A stretch of DNA of 64,000 nucleotides from Acinetobacter modestus (GCF_014636095.1 NZ_BMDV01000006.1:62001-126000); one strand, 5' to 3'; shown: positions 38,048-48,530, counted from the first letter of the stretch. Notes: generated from the letters alone by a model not told the origin. Numbers and translations: made by a program.

Positions 38048-41000
38048 CTAAGACTCCGCAACTAACCCGTATTCTTTTGCCTGTTCTAAATCGACAGTCA
38101 CTAATTTTGATGTGCCTGGCTCTGGCATGGTGACTCCAAGTAAATCAGTTGCCATGGTCATCGCCAATTTATTATGTGTAATGTAAATGAATTGCACTTG
38201 TTCAGAAAGCTCTTTTACCAAATTACAATACCGTTGTACGTTGGCATCATCAAGTGGTGCATCAACTTCATCCAATACGCAGAACGGTGCAGGGTTCAAT
38301 CTAAAGATGGCAAATACCAAAGCCAAAGCCGTTAGCGTCTTTTCACCGCCTGAAAGCAAGGCCAAGGAGCTGTTACGCTTGCCGGGTGGACGCGCCATCA
38401 GTTTCACCCCAGACTGCCAATCATCTTCAAGACTTAAAGTCGCTTCACCACCACCAAATACCTTTGGAAACAACAGTTGTAACTCTTGATTGACCTGATC
38501 AAAGGTGGTCATAAATAACTTACGTGTTTCCTGATCAATACTTTTCATCGCGTCTTTGAGTTGATCAACCGTATTTTGTAGATCCTGCATCTGGTGACTC
38601 AGTTCATCAAAACGTTGCGACACTTCTTCGTATTCTTGTGAAGCCGCCAAATTCACTGCACCGATTTTCTCAAATTGCTGCTGGGCTTTTTCCAGTTTCT
38701 GCTGATGATCTTTAATTTCAATCGACACATCAGATAAAGCTTCCGCATTTAATTCTTTCAGCTGTTCCAGATAATGTTCACGATCTGATTTTGCTGCCTG
38801 CCATGCTAAACGCTTTTGTTCCAACTGCTCACGCACCTGCTCGTCTTTCTGTTGAGCTTGATGGCGTTGTTCTGTGAGTTGCTGCTGCTTCTCTTGTACT
38901 TGATTCAGTTCCAACTGCCATTCATTCCAGGTTTTTTGCAGTTTTTCTGTTTGCTGGAATTGCTGTTGGAATTGTGACTCCAAGTTCGGCAGCTCAAGCT
39001 GAATCGGATCAACAAACTTCTTGGCCTGTTCGATTTGTTCAATGATTTGACGATATTGTGTTTTTAGGAACGAGATATCTTTTTCCAATAACTCAATTTG
39101 CTGATTGGCTTGCGAGGTCTGGCGACGCAAAGCTTCACGTTGCTGTTGTTGTTGAATCAACTGCTGTTGTTGCTCATCCAACTGCTCATTCAAGTTTTCC
39201 ACCTGAAACTGTAGCGTCTTATAGTTCGGCAACACCGCTTCTAATTTCAATGCCAGTGCATGCAGATCAATCTCCAGATCATCACGCTGCATGGCATCTT
39301 CTTCAAGCTGTAGATCAAGCTGTTTTAGTTGATCTGCCAATTGCTGTTGCTGCAACACAAATGCCTGTGCCGTACTTTGTAGTTTAGCAATTTGTACATC
39401 CAGCTGTTGCTGCTCTTTTTGCTTTTGCTTCAGGTTTTGCTGTTGCTGCTGCAAGTGCTGTTGCTGCTGTTGCAACATTTCCTGCTGTTGAGAAAACTGA
39501 TGTTCCAGATCAAGCAGTTGCGGTTGCTTCTGTACCAGTTGCTGTTCAATTTCCTCTAAACGGACTTGATGACTGAGCATCCCCTGCGCAGTTTGACTGT
39601 CTTCATCATAGTGCAGTGCAATCACCCAATCTGAGCCGACATGATAACCATCCAGCGTTAAAATGGATTGTGCTTGCTCGAGATCCACTTGAGATCGCAA
39701 AGCTGTGGTTAAATCTTCTGCAACGGCGACATTGGCCCATAAAGAAGATTGTGGTGCCTCGATCCATTCACTCAAACAGGTCAGCTCTGCAACTTGAATA
39801 GGCTGCTGTGGTGATGATTTTAACTGTCGTGAGATGCCCTCTTGGAAGGCTTGCCCATTCTCAATCAACCGCGCTTGTAACCATTTGGCTAAGAACTTCT
39901 CAATAATGCTTGCATGCGCTTTAGCTTGAGCGCTTAAACGTAGGCTTTGCATCAATCGAACTGCATGTTGATCCTGCTTCGGGCTTTGCTTGGCGACGAG
40001 CTGATTTAAGTTCTTTTGTTCAGCCAATAAAACCTGAATCTCAGTTTTGAGGCTCTGTACATCAGCCTTGTGCAACTGTTGTTGATCTTGCTTAGTCTGA
40101 ACATCCTGCTGTAATTGCTCAATGGCAGTTTCTAACGCAATAATTTCCTGCTGCAGTTGCTGCTGCAATTGTTCTAACTGCGCCTGTTCATCATCCTGAA
40201 CCTGAGCACGGATCTGAGTGGTTTGTGTTTGTAAGGTCTGCTTTTGCTGTTCAATACGCAGCACGTTTTTACCGAGCTGTTCAATTTGCGCAGCCATCTG
40301 CAACTTTTTTTGCTGTTGCTGATCGACTTGAGTTTTCAGTTGTTCAAATTGCTGCTGTGCTTGCTTATGTTGAGCTTGAACATCAGTAAAATTGTGCTCA
40401 GACGTTTGTGTCTGCTGCTCTAAGGTAAGTAAGCTTTCATTTTGCTCATCAAATTGAGTTGTTAAAGTTTCGACCTGTAACTCTGATAATTGTAAACGCT
40501 CTTTGGTTTGTAATTTTTGCTGTTCAAGTTGAACCAAACTACTGCTGTTTTGCTGGAATAAACTCTGTTTTTGTTCTAAGGTCATTTTTAATTCAGACAG
40601 CTTTTTCTCGGCCTGTTGCCATTCATGCTGCAAAGGCGAAGACTGCTGAATTAAACGCTGGAATAAAGCACTGGTGGCTTCAAGATCGTGCTCAATGGTC
40701 TGTGACTCAGAACGAACCAGTTTGAAGTTTTCGCCCAGTGCCGTCATTTCAACGGTATATTCTTGCTGTAATTTCTGACTTTGATTGGCTTGGAACGAAA
40801 GGATTTCAATTTTTAAAGTTCGAATCTGCCCTTCTAAGGTCTTGTATTGAATTGCAGCTTCAGACTGGCGCTTCAAGCTGCGGAGTTGAGATTTTAGTTC
40901 AGCCGCAATATCGTCTAAACGTGCCAGATTTTGTTCAGTATGTTCTAAATGCTGTAAGGTTTCACGACGACGCGCCTGATAACGTGACACTCCTGCCGCT

Positions 41001-41497
41001 TCTTCAATAAACACACGCATTTCTTCAGGCTTGGCATCGACCAGACGATTAATCATACCCTGTTCGATCACCGCATAAGAACGCGGCCCTAGGCCTGTCC
41101 CCAAGAAAATATCGGTGATATCACGACGACGACAACGCGTGCCATTTAAGAAATATTCAGACTTACCTTCACGCGTGACTTGGCGACGGACTGCCAGTTC
41201 GCTATAGGCATTATAAGACCCACCTAATTTACCGTAGGTATTATCAAAACGAAGTTCGACACTGGCAACACCAACAGGCTTCCGTTTAGCCGTCCCAGTA
41301 AAAATGACATCCTGCATACTACCGCCGCGCAACTGACGTGCATTGGATTCACCCATCACCCAACGAATAGCATCGATGACATTTGATTTACCGCAACCGT
41401 TCGGTCCAACCACCGCAGTACGGTTTGCTTTGAAATGTAATGTAGTACTATCGGCAAAAGATTTAAAGCCTGAAAGTTTTAAACTGCTTAAACGCAT
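38048..41497 (-). CDS. smc: Chromosome segregation ATPase SMC
   Basis: A 1149-residue SMC protein. The N-terminal Walker A is GPNGCGKSNVIDAIRWV; the C-terminal signature is LLSGGEKTLTALAL with Walker B FCVLDEVDAPLDD. Two long coiled-coil arms, very rich in Gln, flank a hinge around residues 500-650. SMC compacts and segregates the chromosome with ScpA and ScpB. Its stop codon is one base from the zipA ATG, so the two are coupled. The Gln-rich arms use many CAA/CAG repeats, which create unusual low-complexity DNA (39400-39500). Confidence 0.96.
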   Translation of the reverse strand: MRLSSLKLSGFKSFADSTTLHFKANRTAVVGPNGCGKSNVIDAIRWVMGESNARQLRGGSMQDVIFTGTAKRKPVGVASVELRFDNTYGKLGGSYNAYSELAVRRQVTREGKSEYFLNGTRCRRRDITDIFLGTGLGPRSYAVIEQGMINRLVDAKPEEMRVFIEEAAGVSRYQARRRETLQHLEHTEQNLARLDDIAAELKSQLRSLKRQSEAAIQYKTLEGQIRTLKIEILSFQANQSQKLQQEYTVEMTALGENFKLVRSESQTIEHDLEATSALFQRLIQQSSPLQHEWQQAEKKLSELKMTLEQKQSLFQQNSSSLVQLEQQKLQTKERLQLSELQVETLTTQFDEQNESLLTLEQQTQTSEHNFTDVQAQHKQAQQQFEQLKTQVDQQQQKKLQMAAQIEQLGKNVLRIEQQKQTLQTQTTQIRAQVQDDEQAQLEQLQQQLQQEIIALETAIEQLQQDVQTKQDQQQLHKADVQSLKTEIQVLLAEQKNLNQLVAKQSPKQDQHAVRLMQSLRLSAQAKAHASIIEKFLAKWLQARLIENGQAFQEGISRQLKSSPQQPIQVAELTCLSEWIEAPQSSLWANVAVAEDLTTALRSQVDLEQAQSILTLDGYHVGSDWVIALHYDEDSQTAQGMLSHQVRLEEIEQQLVQKQPQLLDLEHQFSQQQEMLQQQQQHLQQQQQNLKQKQKEQQQLDVQIAKLQSTAQAFVLQQQQLADQLKQLDLQLEEDAMQRDDLEIDLHALALKLEAVLPNYKTLQFQVENLNEQLDEQQQQLIQQQQQREALRRQTSQANQQIELLEKDISFLKTQYRQIIEQIEQAKKFVDPIQLELPNLESQFQQQFQQTEKLQKTWNEWQLELNQVQEKQQQLTEQRHQAQQKDEQVREQLEQKRLAWQAAKSDREHYLEQLKELNAEALSDVSIEIKDHQQKLEKAQQQFEKIGAVNLAASQEYEEVSQRFDELSHQMQDLQNTVDQLKDAMKSIDQETRKLFMTTFDQVNQELQLLFPKVFGGGEATLSLEDDWQSGVKLMARPPGKRNSSLALLSGGEKTLTALALVFAIFRLNPAPFCVLDEVDAPLDDANVQRYCNLVKELSEQVQFIYITHNKLAMTMATDLLGVTMPEPGTSKLVTVDLEQAKEYGLVAES

Positions 41498-41507
41498 ACT
41501 GCCCTAA

Positions 41508-42203
41508 CTAGCGGCGTGAGCGTCTAGCCCAAGCCAATTCAATCTGTTTCATACGTGTCAGAGATTCCAACACAAGGTTACGTAAGTGTCGACAAAAATC
41601 TTCCATAAATAAAGCAGCTTGTTGTGATTTTCGGATCAAAATAGCATCAATCACTAACTTAAACAGGGTAAAAGATTCCTGTAATTCACGACGTGAAGTA
41701 TTTAAGGTTAAAAAGTAGCTACGACGTAACGAAGGCAACAGTTCTTTATAAAATTGCATTAAATAGGGATTGGCCACCATATCATGCTGATCTGCTAAAT
41801 ATTTAAAAATCGAATCGTAGAATTTTTCAATGTCCCCGGCACGTACAAATTCAACCAGTTGATCTAATAAGGTCTGTAGCTGTTCAGCCTCGTTAACTCT
41901 CCAAGTCTCACTAATTCGTTGCACAATATGCCCAAGTACCATGACATTGGTATCAAACAAAGCTTTAACTTGTTGAGCTGACATTTCAGAAACAATTGCA
42001 CCACGTCGTGGGAAAATTTCAATTAAATAAGTACGTTCTAGCAGTAGCAAAGCTTCACGAACAGAACCTCGACTCACATCTAATTCTTTCGCAATACGTA
42101 GCTCTTGAATACGCTCTCCCTCAACCAGCTCACCACTAATAATTTGTTCACTAATATATTTTGCAATCTGTTCAGAAAGACTATCAGCCTCTTCGAGATT
42201 CAT
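41508..42203 (-). CDS. GntR-family regulator (FCD type)
   Basis: I use the internal ATG 42203, five nt after AGGGG; this gives 231 residues. An N-terminal winged helix (RIQELRIAKELDVSRGSVREALLLLE) is followed by an all-helical FCD-type ligand domain. It sits 10 bp before smc on the same strand and probably shares its transcript. The effector and the targets are unknown; FadR- or LldR-like regulators are the closest group. Confidence 0.88.
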   Translation of the reverse strand: MNLEEADSLSEQIAKYISEQIISGELVEGERIQELRIAKELDVSRGSVREALLLLERTYLIEIFPRRGAIVSEMSAQQVKALFDTNVMVLGHIVQRISETWRVNEAEQLQTLLDQLVEFVRAGDIEKFYDSIFKYLADQHDMVANPYLMQFYKELLPSLRRSYFLTLNTSRRELQESFTLFKLVIDAILIRKSQQAALFMEDFCRHLRNLVLESLTRMKQIELAWARRSRR

Positions 42204-42537
42204 GATCCCCTCGCTATCGTTGTTATACGCATATTCCAATGCTATTTGCGCTTTTTTGTTTTAACTGATCTCACTGCATAAATTCTATATCATTGTCTAA
42301 CAATTTTATTGCTTTTTAAGTCAATCGAAAGATAAAAACAATATTTTGAGGAAATATTTGATTAAAAATTTAAATTCCTTATCTTTAAGATCAATGAGTT
42401 AAGCTTACGAAATCGTGTTAACCGAATATCTGAAAATTAGTTTATTTACCAAAAATTTATTGATATAAATCACATAAAATAATATTTTTACCAATATAAG
42501 CACATTTTTATTAATTTTACTGAATTGCTCAGTAATT
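42204..42537. promoter_or_regulatory. Divergent intergenic region with an FNR-like site
   Basis: About 330 bp, very AT-rich, between the GntR gene and the 325-aa gene. At 42460-42473 TTGATATAAATCAC matches the FNR/Anr consensus TTGAT-N4-ATCAA at all but one fixed base, 65-78 bp before the plus-strand gene. In such AT-rich DNA this may be chance. Confidence 0.3.
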
Positions 42538-43515
42538 ATGAGTAGCATTATGAGTGTTCATCAAGCTGTTAATATCGCAATTTTTGGGCTCAGTCTCAGA
42601 ACATTGAATGAATTAAAAGAACATGTACAAACTGCTATTCCTAGTCATATCCAAGTCAATTGGAGCAATATTGCTGAACCGCAGCTCGATATTTTGATGA
42701 TCAATCATGTCTTTTTTGATTCACCGAATATCAAAAGCTTAATCAAAAATAACCATATTAATGTTCTACAAATTGCCAATGATGCAGATAAAAATAGTTC
42801 AATCGAAGATGACATTCTATATCTACCATTGAATCATCTTCACTCCCTACATCAATGGCTAAATGAACGCTTATCTAAAAATGCTGCGATAGAGAAAATA
42901 TCCCCACCTCAAGCAACTAATACTACAATTCATCGGAAACAAATCAGGGAAGTTCTACAAGAAATCCTAAATCCTAAAAATGGGAAAATTCAGTTATTTG
43001 ATAACAATGGTTTAGTTGCAATTGCAGACCCTCGTAACGAATGGGTTTGGCAAAATCCGATGCTACAAACATTACATACAGATCCAAGCTTGAATTACAC
43101 CTACGCCACACAAAATGACCAACTTTGGATCACAGAGACATCACAACAAGATTTAAAACAATGGTTATGGAATTTACTTTGGGCATCAAAAGATTTTAAT
43201 GAACTTTGCCCTCCATCTGCATCAAGTTTTTATTTAGAAATTTGGCCACAACCGATAAATAAAATTCAGCGCCAAGATATTTTACGTATGGCTGCTTGTT
43301 TTGCTAAAGGGGCTGAAATTTCAGTTGTAGCCAGCCAATTAAAATTACCTGAACAGCGCGTCAAGCAATTTGTCGCAGCAAGTTTAGGTGCAAATTACGG
43401 CAAAATTATCAAAGATCATCAAGCCAATTATCATCCGCAAAATAGTCAAAATATGACTGAACAAAATTTTATGAAAAAACTGTTTGGTCGATTACGTAAC
43501 CGTTTAGGCTTCTAA
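42538..43515 (+). CDS. Unknown protein paired with a small GTPase
   Basis: A 325-residue cytoplasmic protein with no recognised catalytic motif. The first ~110 residues look like a receiver-type alpha/beta fold (VNIAIFGLSLRTLNELKEHV; DILMINHVFF), but conserved phosphorylation residues are not apparent. The middle and C-terminal parts are helical, ending in a basic tail (KKLFGRLRNRLGF). It is followed after 14 bp by a Ras-like GTPase gene and probably works with it. The ATG at 42550 is an alternative start. Confidence 0.6.
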   Translation: MSSIMSVHQAVNIAIFGLSLRTLNELKEHVQTAIPSHIQVNWSNIAEPQLDILMINHVFFDSPNIKSLIKNNHINVLQIANDADKNSSIEDDILYLPLNHLHSLHQWLNERLSKNAAIEKISPPQATNTTIHRKQIREVLQEILNPKNGKIQLFDNNGLVAIADPRNEWVWQNPMLQTLHTDPSLNYTYATQNDQLWITETSQQDLKQWLWNLLWASKDFNELCPPSASSFYLEIWPQPINKIQRQDILRMAACFAKGAEISVVASQLKLPEQRVKQFVAASLGANYGKIIKDHQANYHPQNSQNMTEQNFMKKLFGRLRNRLGF

Positions 43516-43529
43516 CCTAGGATAATTCT

Positions 43530-44072
43530 ATGATTTTACAACAATATAAAATTGTCTTTGGTGGAACCATGGGGTCAGGTAAATCCACGGCGATAAATGC
43601 CCTCTCGGAAATTGATGTGCTCAGCACCGAGGCTTTAAATACTGATATTGAATCGCATGAAAAAATGCTCACCACTGTCGGTATCGATTATGGTGAGATT
43701 ACTTTAGATGATGGCGTCAAAGTCGGGTTATACGGGACGCCTGGACAAGAACGTTTTGAGTTTATTTGGGCTGTAATTTGCAAAGGTGCAATTGGTACGA
43801 TTGTCATGATTGACCATGCTGCTGAAAATCCACTACTCGATCTAGCTCAATATGTAGAAGCGTTCAAACCATTTGGTAATAATATTGTGATTGCGATTAC
43901 TCATATTGACCGGAAACCAGAAAGAACGCTTTCGATGTACCGAGATTGGCTTGCAACACAAGGCGTTAATTACCCTCTGTTTTTCGTCGATGCACGTCAA
44001 CAAGATGATGTTTTGCTATTGGTCGAAACCTTAATCGCAACAATTGAAGTACATTACGGGCTGATAACTTAA
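43530..44072 (+). CDS. Small Ras-like GTPase
   Basis: A 180-residue GTP-binding protein of the bacterial MglA/Rab-like group. G1 is GGTMGSGKST (11-20), G3 is GTPGQERF (69-76). The G4 motif is THID (124-127) instead of NKxD, which could change base specificity. A ribosome binding site (AGGA) precedes the ATG. Such GTPases often control polarity or motility with roadblock partners; here the partner is probably the 325-aa protein upstream. Its end overlaps the convergent permease gene by 4 nt. Confidence 0.8.
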   Translation: MILQQYKIVFGGTMGSGKSTAINALSEIDVLSTEALNTDIESHEKMLTTVGIDYGEITLDDGVKVGLYGTPGQERFEFIWAVICKGAIGTIVMIDHAAENPLLDLAQYVEAFKPFGNNIVIAITHIDRKPERTLSMYRDWLATQGVNYPLFFVDARQQDDVLLLVETLIATIEVHYGLIT

Positions 44073-44875
44073 ATTAAACCTTTATAAATAAAGTAGCAGC
44101 CAACAACAACTAATAAGCCTGCAAAACACTTTTTTAACATCGCAGCTGATAAGCGATGTGCTACTTTTGCTCCCAGTTTAGCTGTAATAAAGCTCATCGC
44201 GCTAATACCAAGAAAAGCATAAATATGAACATAACCAATCGTATTTGGCACATTAATTTGCTCTTTTGCACCAAACCACATAAATCCGATTGCACCAGCA
44301 ATCGCAATCGGCAATCCACACGCCGCTGAAGTAGCCACTGCTTTCTGCATCACCACACCATGACGGTTCAAATAAGGGACTGTTAGGCTACCACCACCGA
44401 TCCCAAATATCGCAGACGCCACTCCAATTCCACCACCAGCAATAAACTGTAATGGTGCAGATGGTAAGTGGCGATTTGGATCAATAACAGCATGCGCTCC
44501 GCTAAACATTTTGTACGACATCCACACTGCAAATACACCAATAATTAACTGTAAATGCTGCCCAGAGAGTAAATCAGCCACACCTGCACCTAAAAAAGAC
44601 CCTAAAACTAAACCTGGTGCTAAATTACGAAATACATTCCATAAGACAGCACCTTTTTTATGGTGAGCGGTCACAGAACTAATTGATGTTACAATAATTG
44701 TAGCTAGAGATGTCCCCACTGCTATATGCATGATCACATTCGGATCATAATGCATTTGAGTAAATACAATATATAAAATTGGTACAATAATTAATCCACC
44801 GCCAACGCCAAACAAACCTGCAGTAAATCCAGCAATTGCGCCAATCAGCAAATATATGATTAACTCCATAAACAC
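44069..44875 (-). CDS. TauE/SafE-family permease
   Basis: A 268-residue inner-membrane protein with about eight hydrophobic segments. It has two inverted family motifs, GFTAGLFGVGGGLIIVPIL near the N-terminus and GVASAIFGIGGGSLTVP in the second half. Members export sulfite, sulfoacetate or other small anions; the substrate here is unknown. It is divergent from birA with only 23 bp between the start codons. Confidence 0.88.
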   Translation of the reverse strand: MFMELIIYLLIGAIAGFTAGLFGVGGGLIIVPILYIVFTQMHYDPNVIMHIAVGTSLATIIVTSISSVTAHHKKGAVLWNVFRNLAPGLVLGSFLGAGVADLLSGQHLQLIIGVFAVWMSYKMFSGAHAVIDPNRHLPSAPLQFIAGGGIGVASAIFGIGGGSLTVPYLNRHGVVMQKAVATSAACGLPIAIAGAIGFMWFGAKEQINVPNTIGYVHIYAFLGISAMSFITAKLGAKVAHRLSAAMLKKCFAGLLVVVGCYFIYKGLI

Positions 44876-44898
44876 ATGACCACTCTACTTATAAAACA

Positions 44899-45651
44899 AT
44901 GGAAGATTTAGCAACTCGCCAGCTTCAGCAATTACTTAATGCAAAAAATCAATTTCCTGAAATAGTCTTGCTCAAAACGACGACAACATCGACAAATGAT
45001 GATATGCGTGAAATTGCACAAAAAGGCATTAGCTCAGGATTAGTTTGCAGTGCACAGCAAACACAAGGTCGAGGTCAGCACCAACGGCAATGGTCTTCTC
45101 CTGAAGGTAATATTTATTTAAGCACACTGATTCAAACCAAAACAGCTTTAGATGGTCGTCTTGCACTGGAAGTTGCTTTAAATATCCTACAAATGCCAAG
45201 CTTACAAGGTCTAAGTTTACAAATTAAATGGCCAAATGATTTATATAGCGCTCAAGGAAAATGGGGAGGTATTCTGGTTGAACCACTTTCCCCTCATCAA
45301 GCGATTGTTGGCGTAGGCATTAACTTAAACACGCCCCCTGTAGAAAATGCGGATCAGCCAATTACCTCTCTGGCGATGCTCGGTTTAGCTCATACTGATC
45401 GTTTAACGCTGATTGCTGAGCTCTATACTGCGATTCAACAGGCTTCTCAATGGTTTGAACATGGCAGTTATAATTTAGCTGAACGCTTTAATCATCATGC
45501 AATATGGCTCAATCAACAAGTTGAGTTTGAACATGCGCAAGGTAAGCTTCAAGGGCGTTTTCAAGGCATCTCCAATGATGGTGCTGTACTAATTAAAACC
45601 GATCATGTTCAACCCTTTTATCAAGGCCGTTTACGCCTCGCACCAATTTAA
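44899..45651 (+). CDS. birA: Biotin-protein ligase (monofunctional BirA)
   Basis: It attaches biotin to the biotin carboxyl carrier protein of acetyl-CoA carboxylase through biotinyl-AMP. The catalytic motif GRGQHQRQW is near residue 57 and KWPNDLY with WGGILVE follows. At 250 residues it lacks the N-terminal winged helix of the E. coli enzyme (321 residues), so it cannot repress the biotin operon at 1597-5420. It is followed after 14 bp by coaX. Confidence 0.93.
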   Translation: MEDLATRQLQQLLNAKNQFPEIVLLKTTTTSTNDDMREIAQKGISSGLVCSAQQTQGRGQHQRQWSSPEGNIYLSTLIQTKTALDGRLALEVALNILQMPSLQGLSLQIKWPNDLYSAQGKWGGILVEPLSPHQAIVGVGINLNTPPVENADQPITSLAMLGLAHTDRLTLIAELYTAIQQASQWFEHGSYNLAERFNHHAIWLNQQVEFEHAQGKLQGRFQGISNDGAVLIKTDHVQPFYQGRLRLAPI

Positions 45652-45665
45652 GGAATGATCATTTT

Positions 45666-46409
45666 ATGAAAAGTCTATGGTTGGATATTGGTAATACCCG
45701 TTTAAAATATTGGATTACCGAAAATGATCAAGTGCTTGAGCATGCTGCAGAATTACACTTACAGTCACCTGCCGATTTACTGTTAGGTTTAATTCAACAT
45801 TTTAGGCATCAAAATTTAAGTCAGGTTGGAATTTCATCTGTTTTAGATACAGAAAATAATCAACGTATTCAAATGATCCTCGATATTTTGGAAATTCCAA
45901 TTATCTTCGCTCAGGTACATGCTAATTATGCAGGGCTTCGTTGTGGTTATGATGTCCCAAGTCAACTCGGGATTGATCGTTGGTTACAGGTCTTAGCAAT
46001 TTCAAAACCTGATCAAAACTTTTGTGTGATTGGCTGTGGTACAGCGCTGACCATCGATTTAGTAGAAGGGTTACAACATTTAGGCGGTTATATTCTGCCA
46101 AATTTATATTTACAACGAGATTCACTCATTCAAAATACCAAAGGTATTAAAATTCCTGACTCTGCATTCGATAATTTGAAACCAGGACACAACACCGTTG
46201 ATGCTGTGCATCATGGTATCTTGCTAGGTCTAATTAGTACCATTGATCAAATTATGCAACAGTCACCTAAACATCTGATTTTAACAGGTGGAGATGCGGA
46301 GATATTTGCCAAATTTCTACAACATCATCAACCTTTAATTGAATCTGATCTCTTACTTAAAGGACTAAAAAATTACGTTCAACTTAAGTCAGCATTAACT
46401 AATGTTTGA
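45666..46409 (+). CDS. coaX: Type III pantothenate kinase
   Basis: CoaX catalyses the first step of coenzyme A synthesis, ATP-dependent phosphorylation of pantothenate, and needs a monovalent cation. The 247-residue protein has the ASKHA phosphate motif [11 protein letters not shown] at the N-terminus, [10 protein letters not shown] in the middle and [13 protein letters not shown] after it. AAGGA precedes the start. It forms a pair with birA. Its 3' end overlaps the convergent hydrolase gene by 31 bp. Confidence 0.93.
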   Translation: MKSLWLDIGNTRLKYWITENDQVLEHAAELHLQSPADLLLGLIQHFRHQNLSQVGISSVLDTENNQRIQMILDILEIPIIFAQVHANYAGLRCGYDVPSQLGIDRWLQVLAISKPDQNFCVIGCGTALTIDLVEGLQHLGGYILPNLYLQRDSLIQNTKGIKIPDSAFDNLKPGHNTVDAVHHGILLGLISTIDQIMQQSPKHLILTGGDAEIFAKFLQHHQPLIESDLLLKGLKNYVQLKSALTNV

Positions 46410-46966
46410 AGTATCTGGAACAACTGAGGAAACATCGTATATCCATCTTCAGTACGAAAATGCCCTGCCTGAACAGCTTCAATCAGTTGGGCATTCAGTA
46501 AATTTGAAAATTTAAAAGTCAAAGGCACTGGAACAATAGGATCGTTCGTAGAAAAGAAAACGAGGCGTCTTTTAACATTGGCTCGAATTACGCCACTGGT
46601 AAAATTAGAATGCTTGATGAATTCATCATATTCAGGAAATTTGGGTATAGGCTCATTAAAAGCAGCAATAAATAGGCATGCTTTCAACTGAGTTTGTTGC
46701 AGACGCTTTGCTAGAAAGTGAGCCACGGCAATACAAGACAATCCATGGGCAACAACAATACTCTGTTCATTTAAATCTTGTAGTTGTGTTTCTAAACAAG
46801 TTTGCCAAATTTCAGCTTCTGGGTGATTCGAATCCGCAAGGAATATCCGTTCAGCGGCAATTCCTTCAGATTTTAATTGTTGTTCTAACCATAAATACCA
46901 ATGCTGCTCTGGATTTGCATTTTCACAATGTAGTATAAATACCTTACCGTTCGAATTATGTGACAT
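46379..46966 (-). CDS. RBBP9/YdeN-family serine hydrolase
   Basis: I start at ATG 46966 ([12 protein letters not shown]), nine codons inside the longest frame, which gives 195 residues. The compact alpha/beta fold has the nucleophile Ser in VAHGLSC, Asp in STNDPIVP and His in AGHF. YdeN-like hydrolases have unclear physiological substrates. The tail overlaps coaX on the other strand. Confidence 0.8.
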   Translation of the reverse strand: MSHNSNGKVFILHCENANPEQHWYLWLEQQLKSEGIAAERIFLADSNHPEAEIWQTCLETQLQDLNEQSIVVAHGLSCIAVAHFLAKRLQQTQLKACLFIAAFNEPIPKFPEYDEFIKHSNFTSGVIRANVKRRLVFFSTNDPIVPVPLTFKFSNLLNAQLIEAVQAGHFRTEDGYTMFPQLFQILQTLVNADLS

Positions 46967-47083
46967 ATATAACACTTTATAAATATAAAACAAATACTTA
47001 AAATTATTTTGTCCCTTATTTGTTTATTTTCATATTGATTTTCTGTATTAAATTGATACTTAGATGCACAAGTAAGATTTAAC

Positions 47084-47110
47084 AAAAAAGGCGCAATTTG
47101 CGCCTTTTTT
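47084..47110 (-). terminator. Intrinsic terminator of ffh
   Basis: GGCGCAA and TTGCGCC form a compact GC-rich stem flanked by A6 and T6. On the minus strand the T-run follows the stem, 14 bp after the ffh stop codon. Confidence 0.9.
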
Positions 47111-47123
47111 AAGTAGCTTTAGG

Positions 47124-48530
47124 TTATTTCTTTGGTTCATTACTACCAAATAAAGGTCCCATGTTACCGCCACCAAATTGTTTTTGCATATTACCTAATG
47201 ACTTCAACATTTTGCTCATTCCTGACGGATTCGCAAATTTCTTCATCATTTTCGCCATTTGGGCTTGTTGCTTAATTAATTTATTCACTTCAGCAACGTC
47301 CATACCACAACCCGCAGCAATACGTTTTTTACGGCTTGGATTCATCAAATCTGGGTTACGGCGTTCTTTAATGGTCATCGATTGAATAATCGCTTCCATT
47401 TTTTTCACTTGCTTTTCAGGATTTGCTTGTGCAATCGCATCTTGAATACCAGAGTTACTCATGCCAGGCAACTTATCCAAGAAGCCCATCATACCGCCCA
47501 TCTTGCTCATTTGCTCAAATTGCATCAGCATATCTTCAAAGTTGAAGGTTCCGCCTTTCTGCAATTTCTTCGCCATTTTTTCGGCTTTTTCTTTGTCGAT
47601 TTTGCGTTCAACTTCTTCGACTAAAGAAAGTACGTCACCCATACCTAAGATACGTTGTGCAACACGATCTGGATGGAATGGCTCAAGTGCATCTAGTTTT
47701 TCACCGATACCCAAGAACTTGATAGGTTTGCCTGTAATCGCACGAACAGAAAGTGCAGCACCACCACGTGCATCACCATCAGTTTTAGTGAGAATAACAC
47801 CAGTCAAAGCCAAAGCATCGTTAAACGCTTTTGCTGTATTAGCAGCATCCTGACCTGTCATCGCATCGACAACAAACAGAGTCTCTGTTGGCTTAACTGC
47901 AGCGTGTAATTCTTTAATCTCATCCATCATGTCTTCATCGACATGCAGACGTCCTGCAGTATCAACAATTAAAACATCAGCAAACTGGATTTTAGCTTGT
48001 TCAATCGCACGATTAACAATATCAATTGGCTTTTCAGATGCTTCTGATGGAATGAAACCCACACCAACTTCATTGGATACTGTTTCTAACTGCTTGATTG
48101 CGGCTGGACGATAGACGTCAGCAGAAACAGTCATTACTTTTTTCTTTTGGCGCTCTTTCAGAAAACGCGCTAATTTTGCGGCAGTTGTTGTTTTACCCGC
48201 ACCTTGCAAACCTGCAAGTAAAACCACGACAGGTGGCTTTGCGCTTAAATCTAGAGTCTCATTTGCCTCACCCATCATTTTGGTGAGTTCATCATAGACA
48301 ATTTTTACAAATGCCTGACCTGGAGAAAGCTGAGTCATGACTTCTTGACCGAGAGCTTCTTCCTTAACCTTCGCGATAAATTCACGAGTTACAGGTAATG
48401 CCACATCGGCTTCAAGAAGTGCCATACGTACTTCACGTAAGGTATCTTTAATATTGTCTTCGGTCAGCTGCCCTGAGCCAGTAACATTTCTTAAACTCTG
48501 TGTGAGTCGTTCTGTTAAGGTATCAAACAT
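47124..48530 (-). CDS. ffh: Signal recognition particle GTPase Ffh
   Basis: Ffh binds signal sequences on ribosomes and, with 4.5S RNA and FtsY, targets membrane proteins. The 468-residue protein has the N domain, the G domain with LAGLQGAGKTTT, DTAGRLHVDEDMM and TKTDGDARGGAAL, and a Met-rich M domain (MLMQFEQMSKMGGMMGFLDK, residues around 330-350) ending in a Gly-rich tail. It is divergent from ypjD, the usual arrangement in gammaproteobacteria. Confidence 0.97.
   Translation of the reverse strand: MFDTLTERLTQSLRNVTGSGQLTEDNIKDTLREVRMALLEADVALPVTREFIAKVKEEALGQEVMTQLSPGQAFVKIVYDELTKMMGEANETLDLSAKPPVVVLLAGLQGAGKTTTAAKLARFLKERQKKKVMTVSADVYRPAAIKQLETVSNEVGVGFIPSEASEKPIDIVNRAIEQAKIQFADVLIVDTAGRLHVDEDMMDEIKELHAAVKPTETLFVVDAMTGQDAANTAKAFNDALALTGVILTKTDGDARGGAALSVRAITGKPIKFLGIGEKLDALEPFHPDRVAQRILGMGDVLSLVEEVERKIDKEKAEKMAKKLQKGGTFNFEDMLMQFEQMSKMGGMMGFLDKLPGMSNSGIQDAIAQANPEKQVKKMEAIIQSMTIKERRNPDLMNPSRKKRIAAGCGMDVAEVNKLIKQQAQMAKMMKKFANPSGMSKMLKSLGNMQKQFGGGNMGPLFGSNEPKK

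Noticed and set aside
39400-39500. CAG/CTG-like tandem repeat array
   Set aside because: It is the Gln-rich coiled coil of SMC, not an independent repeat.
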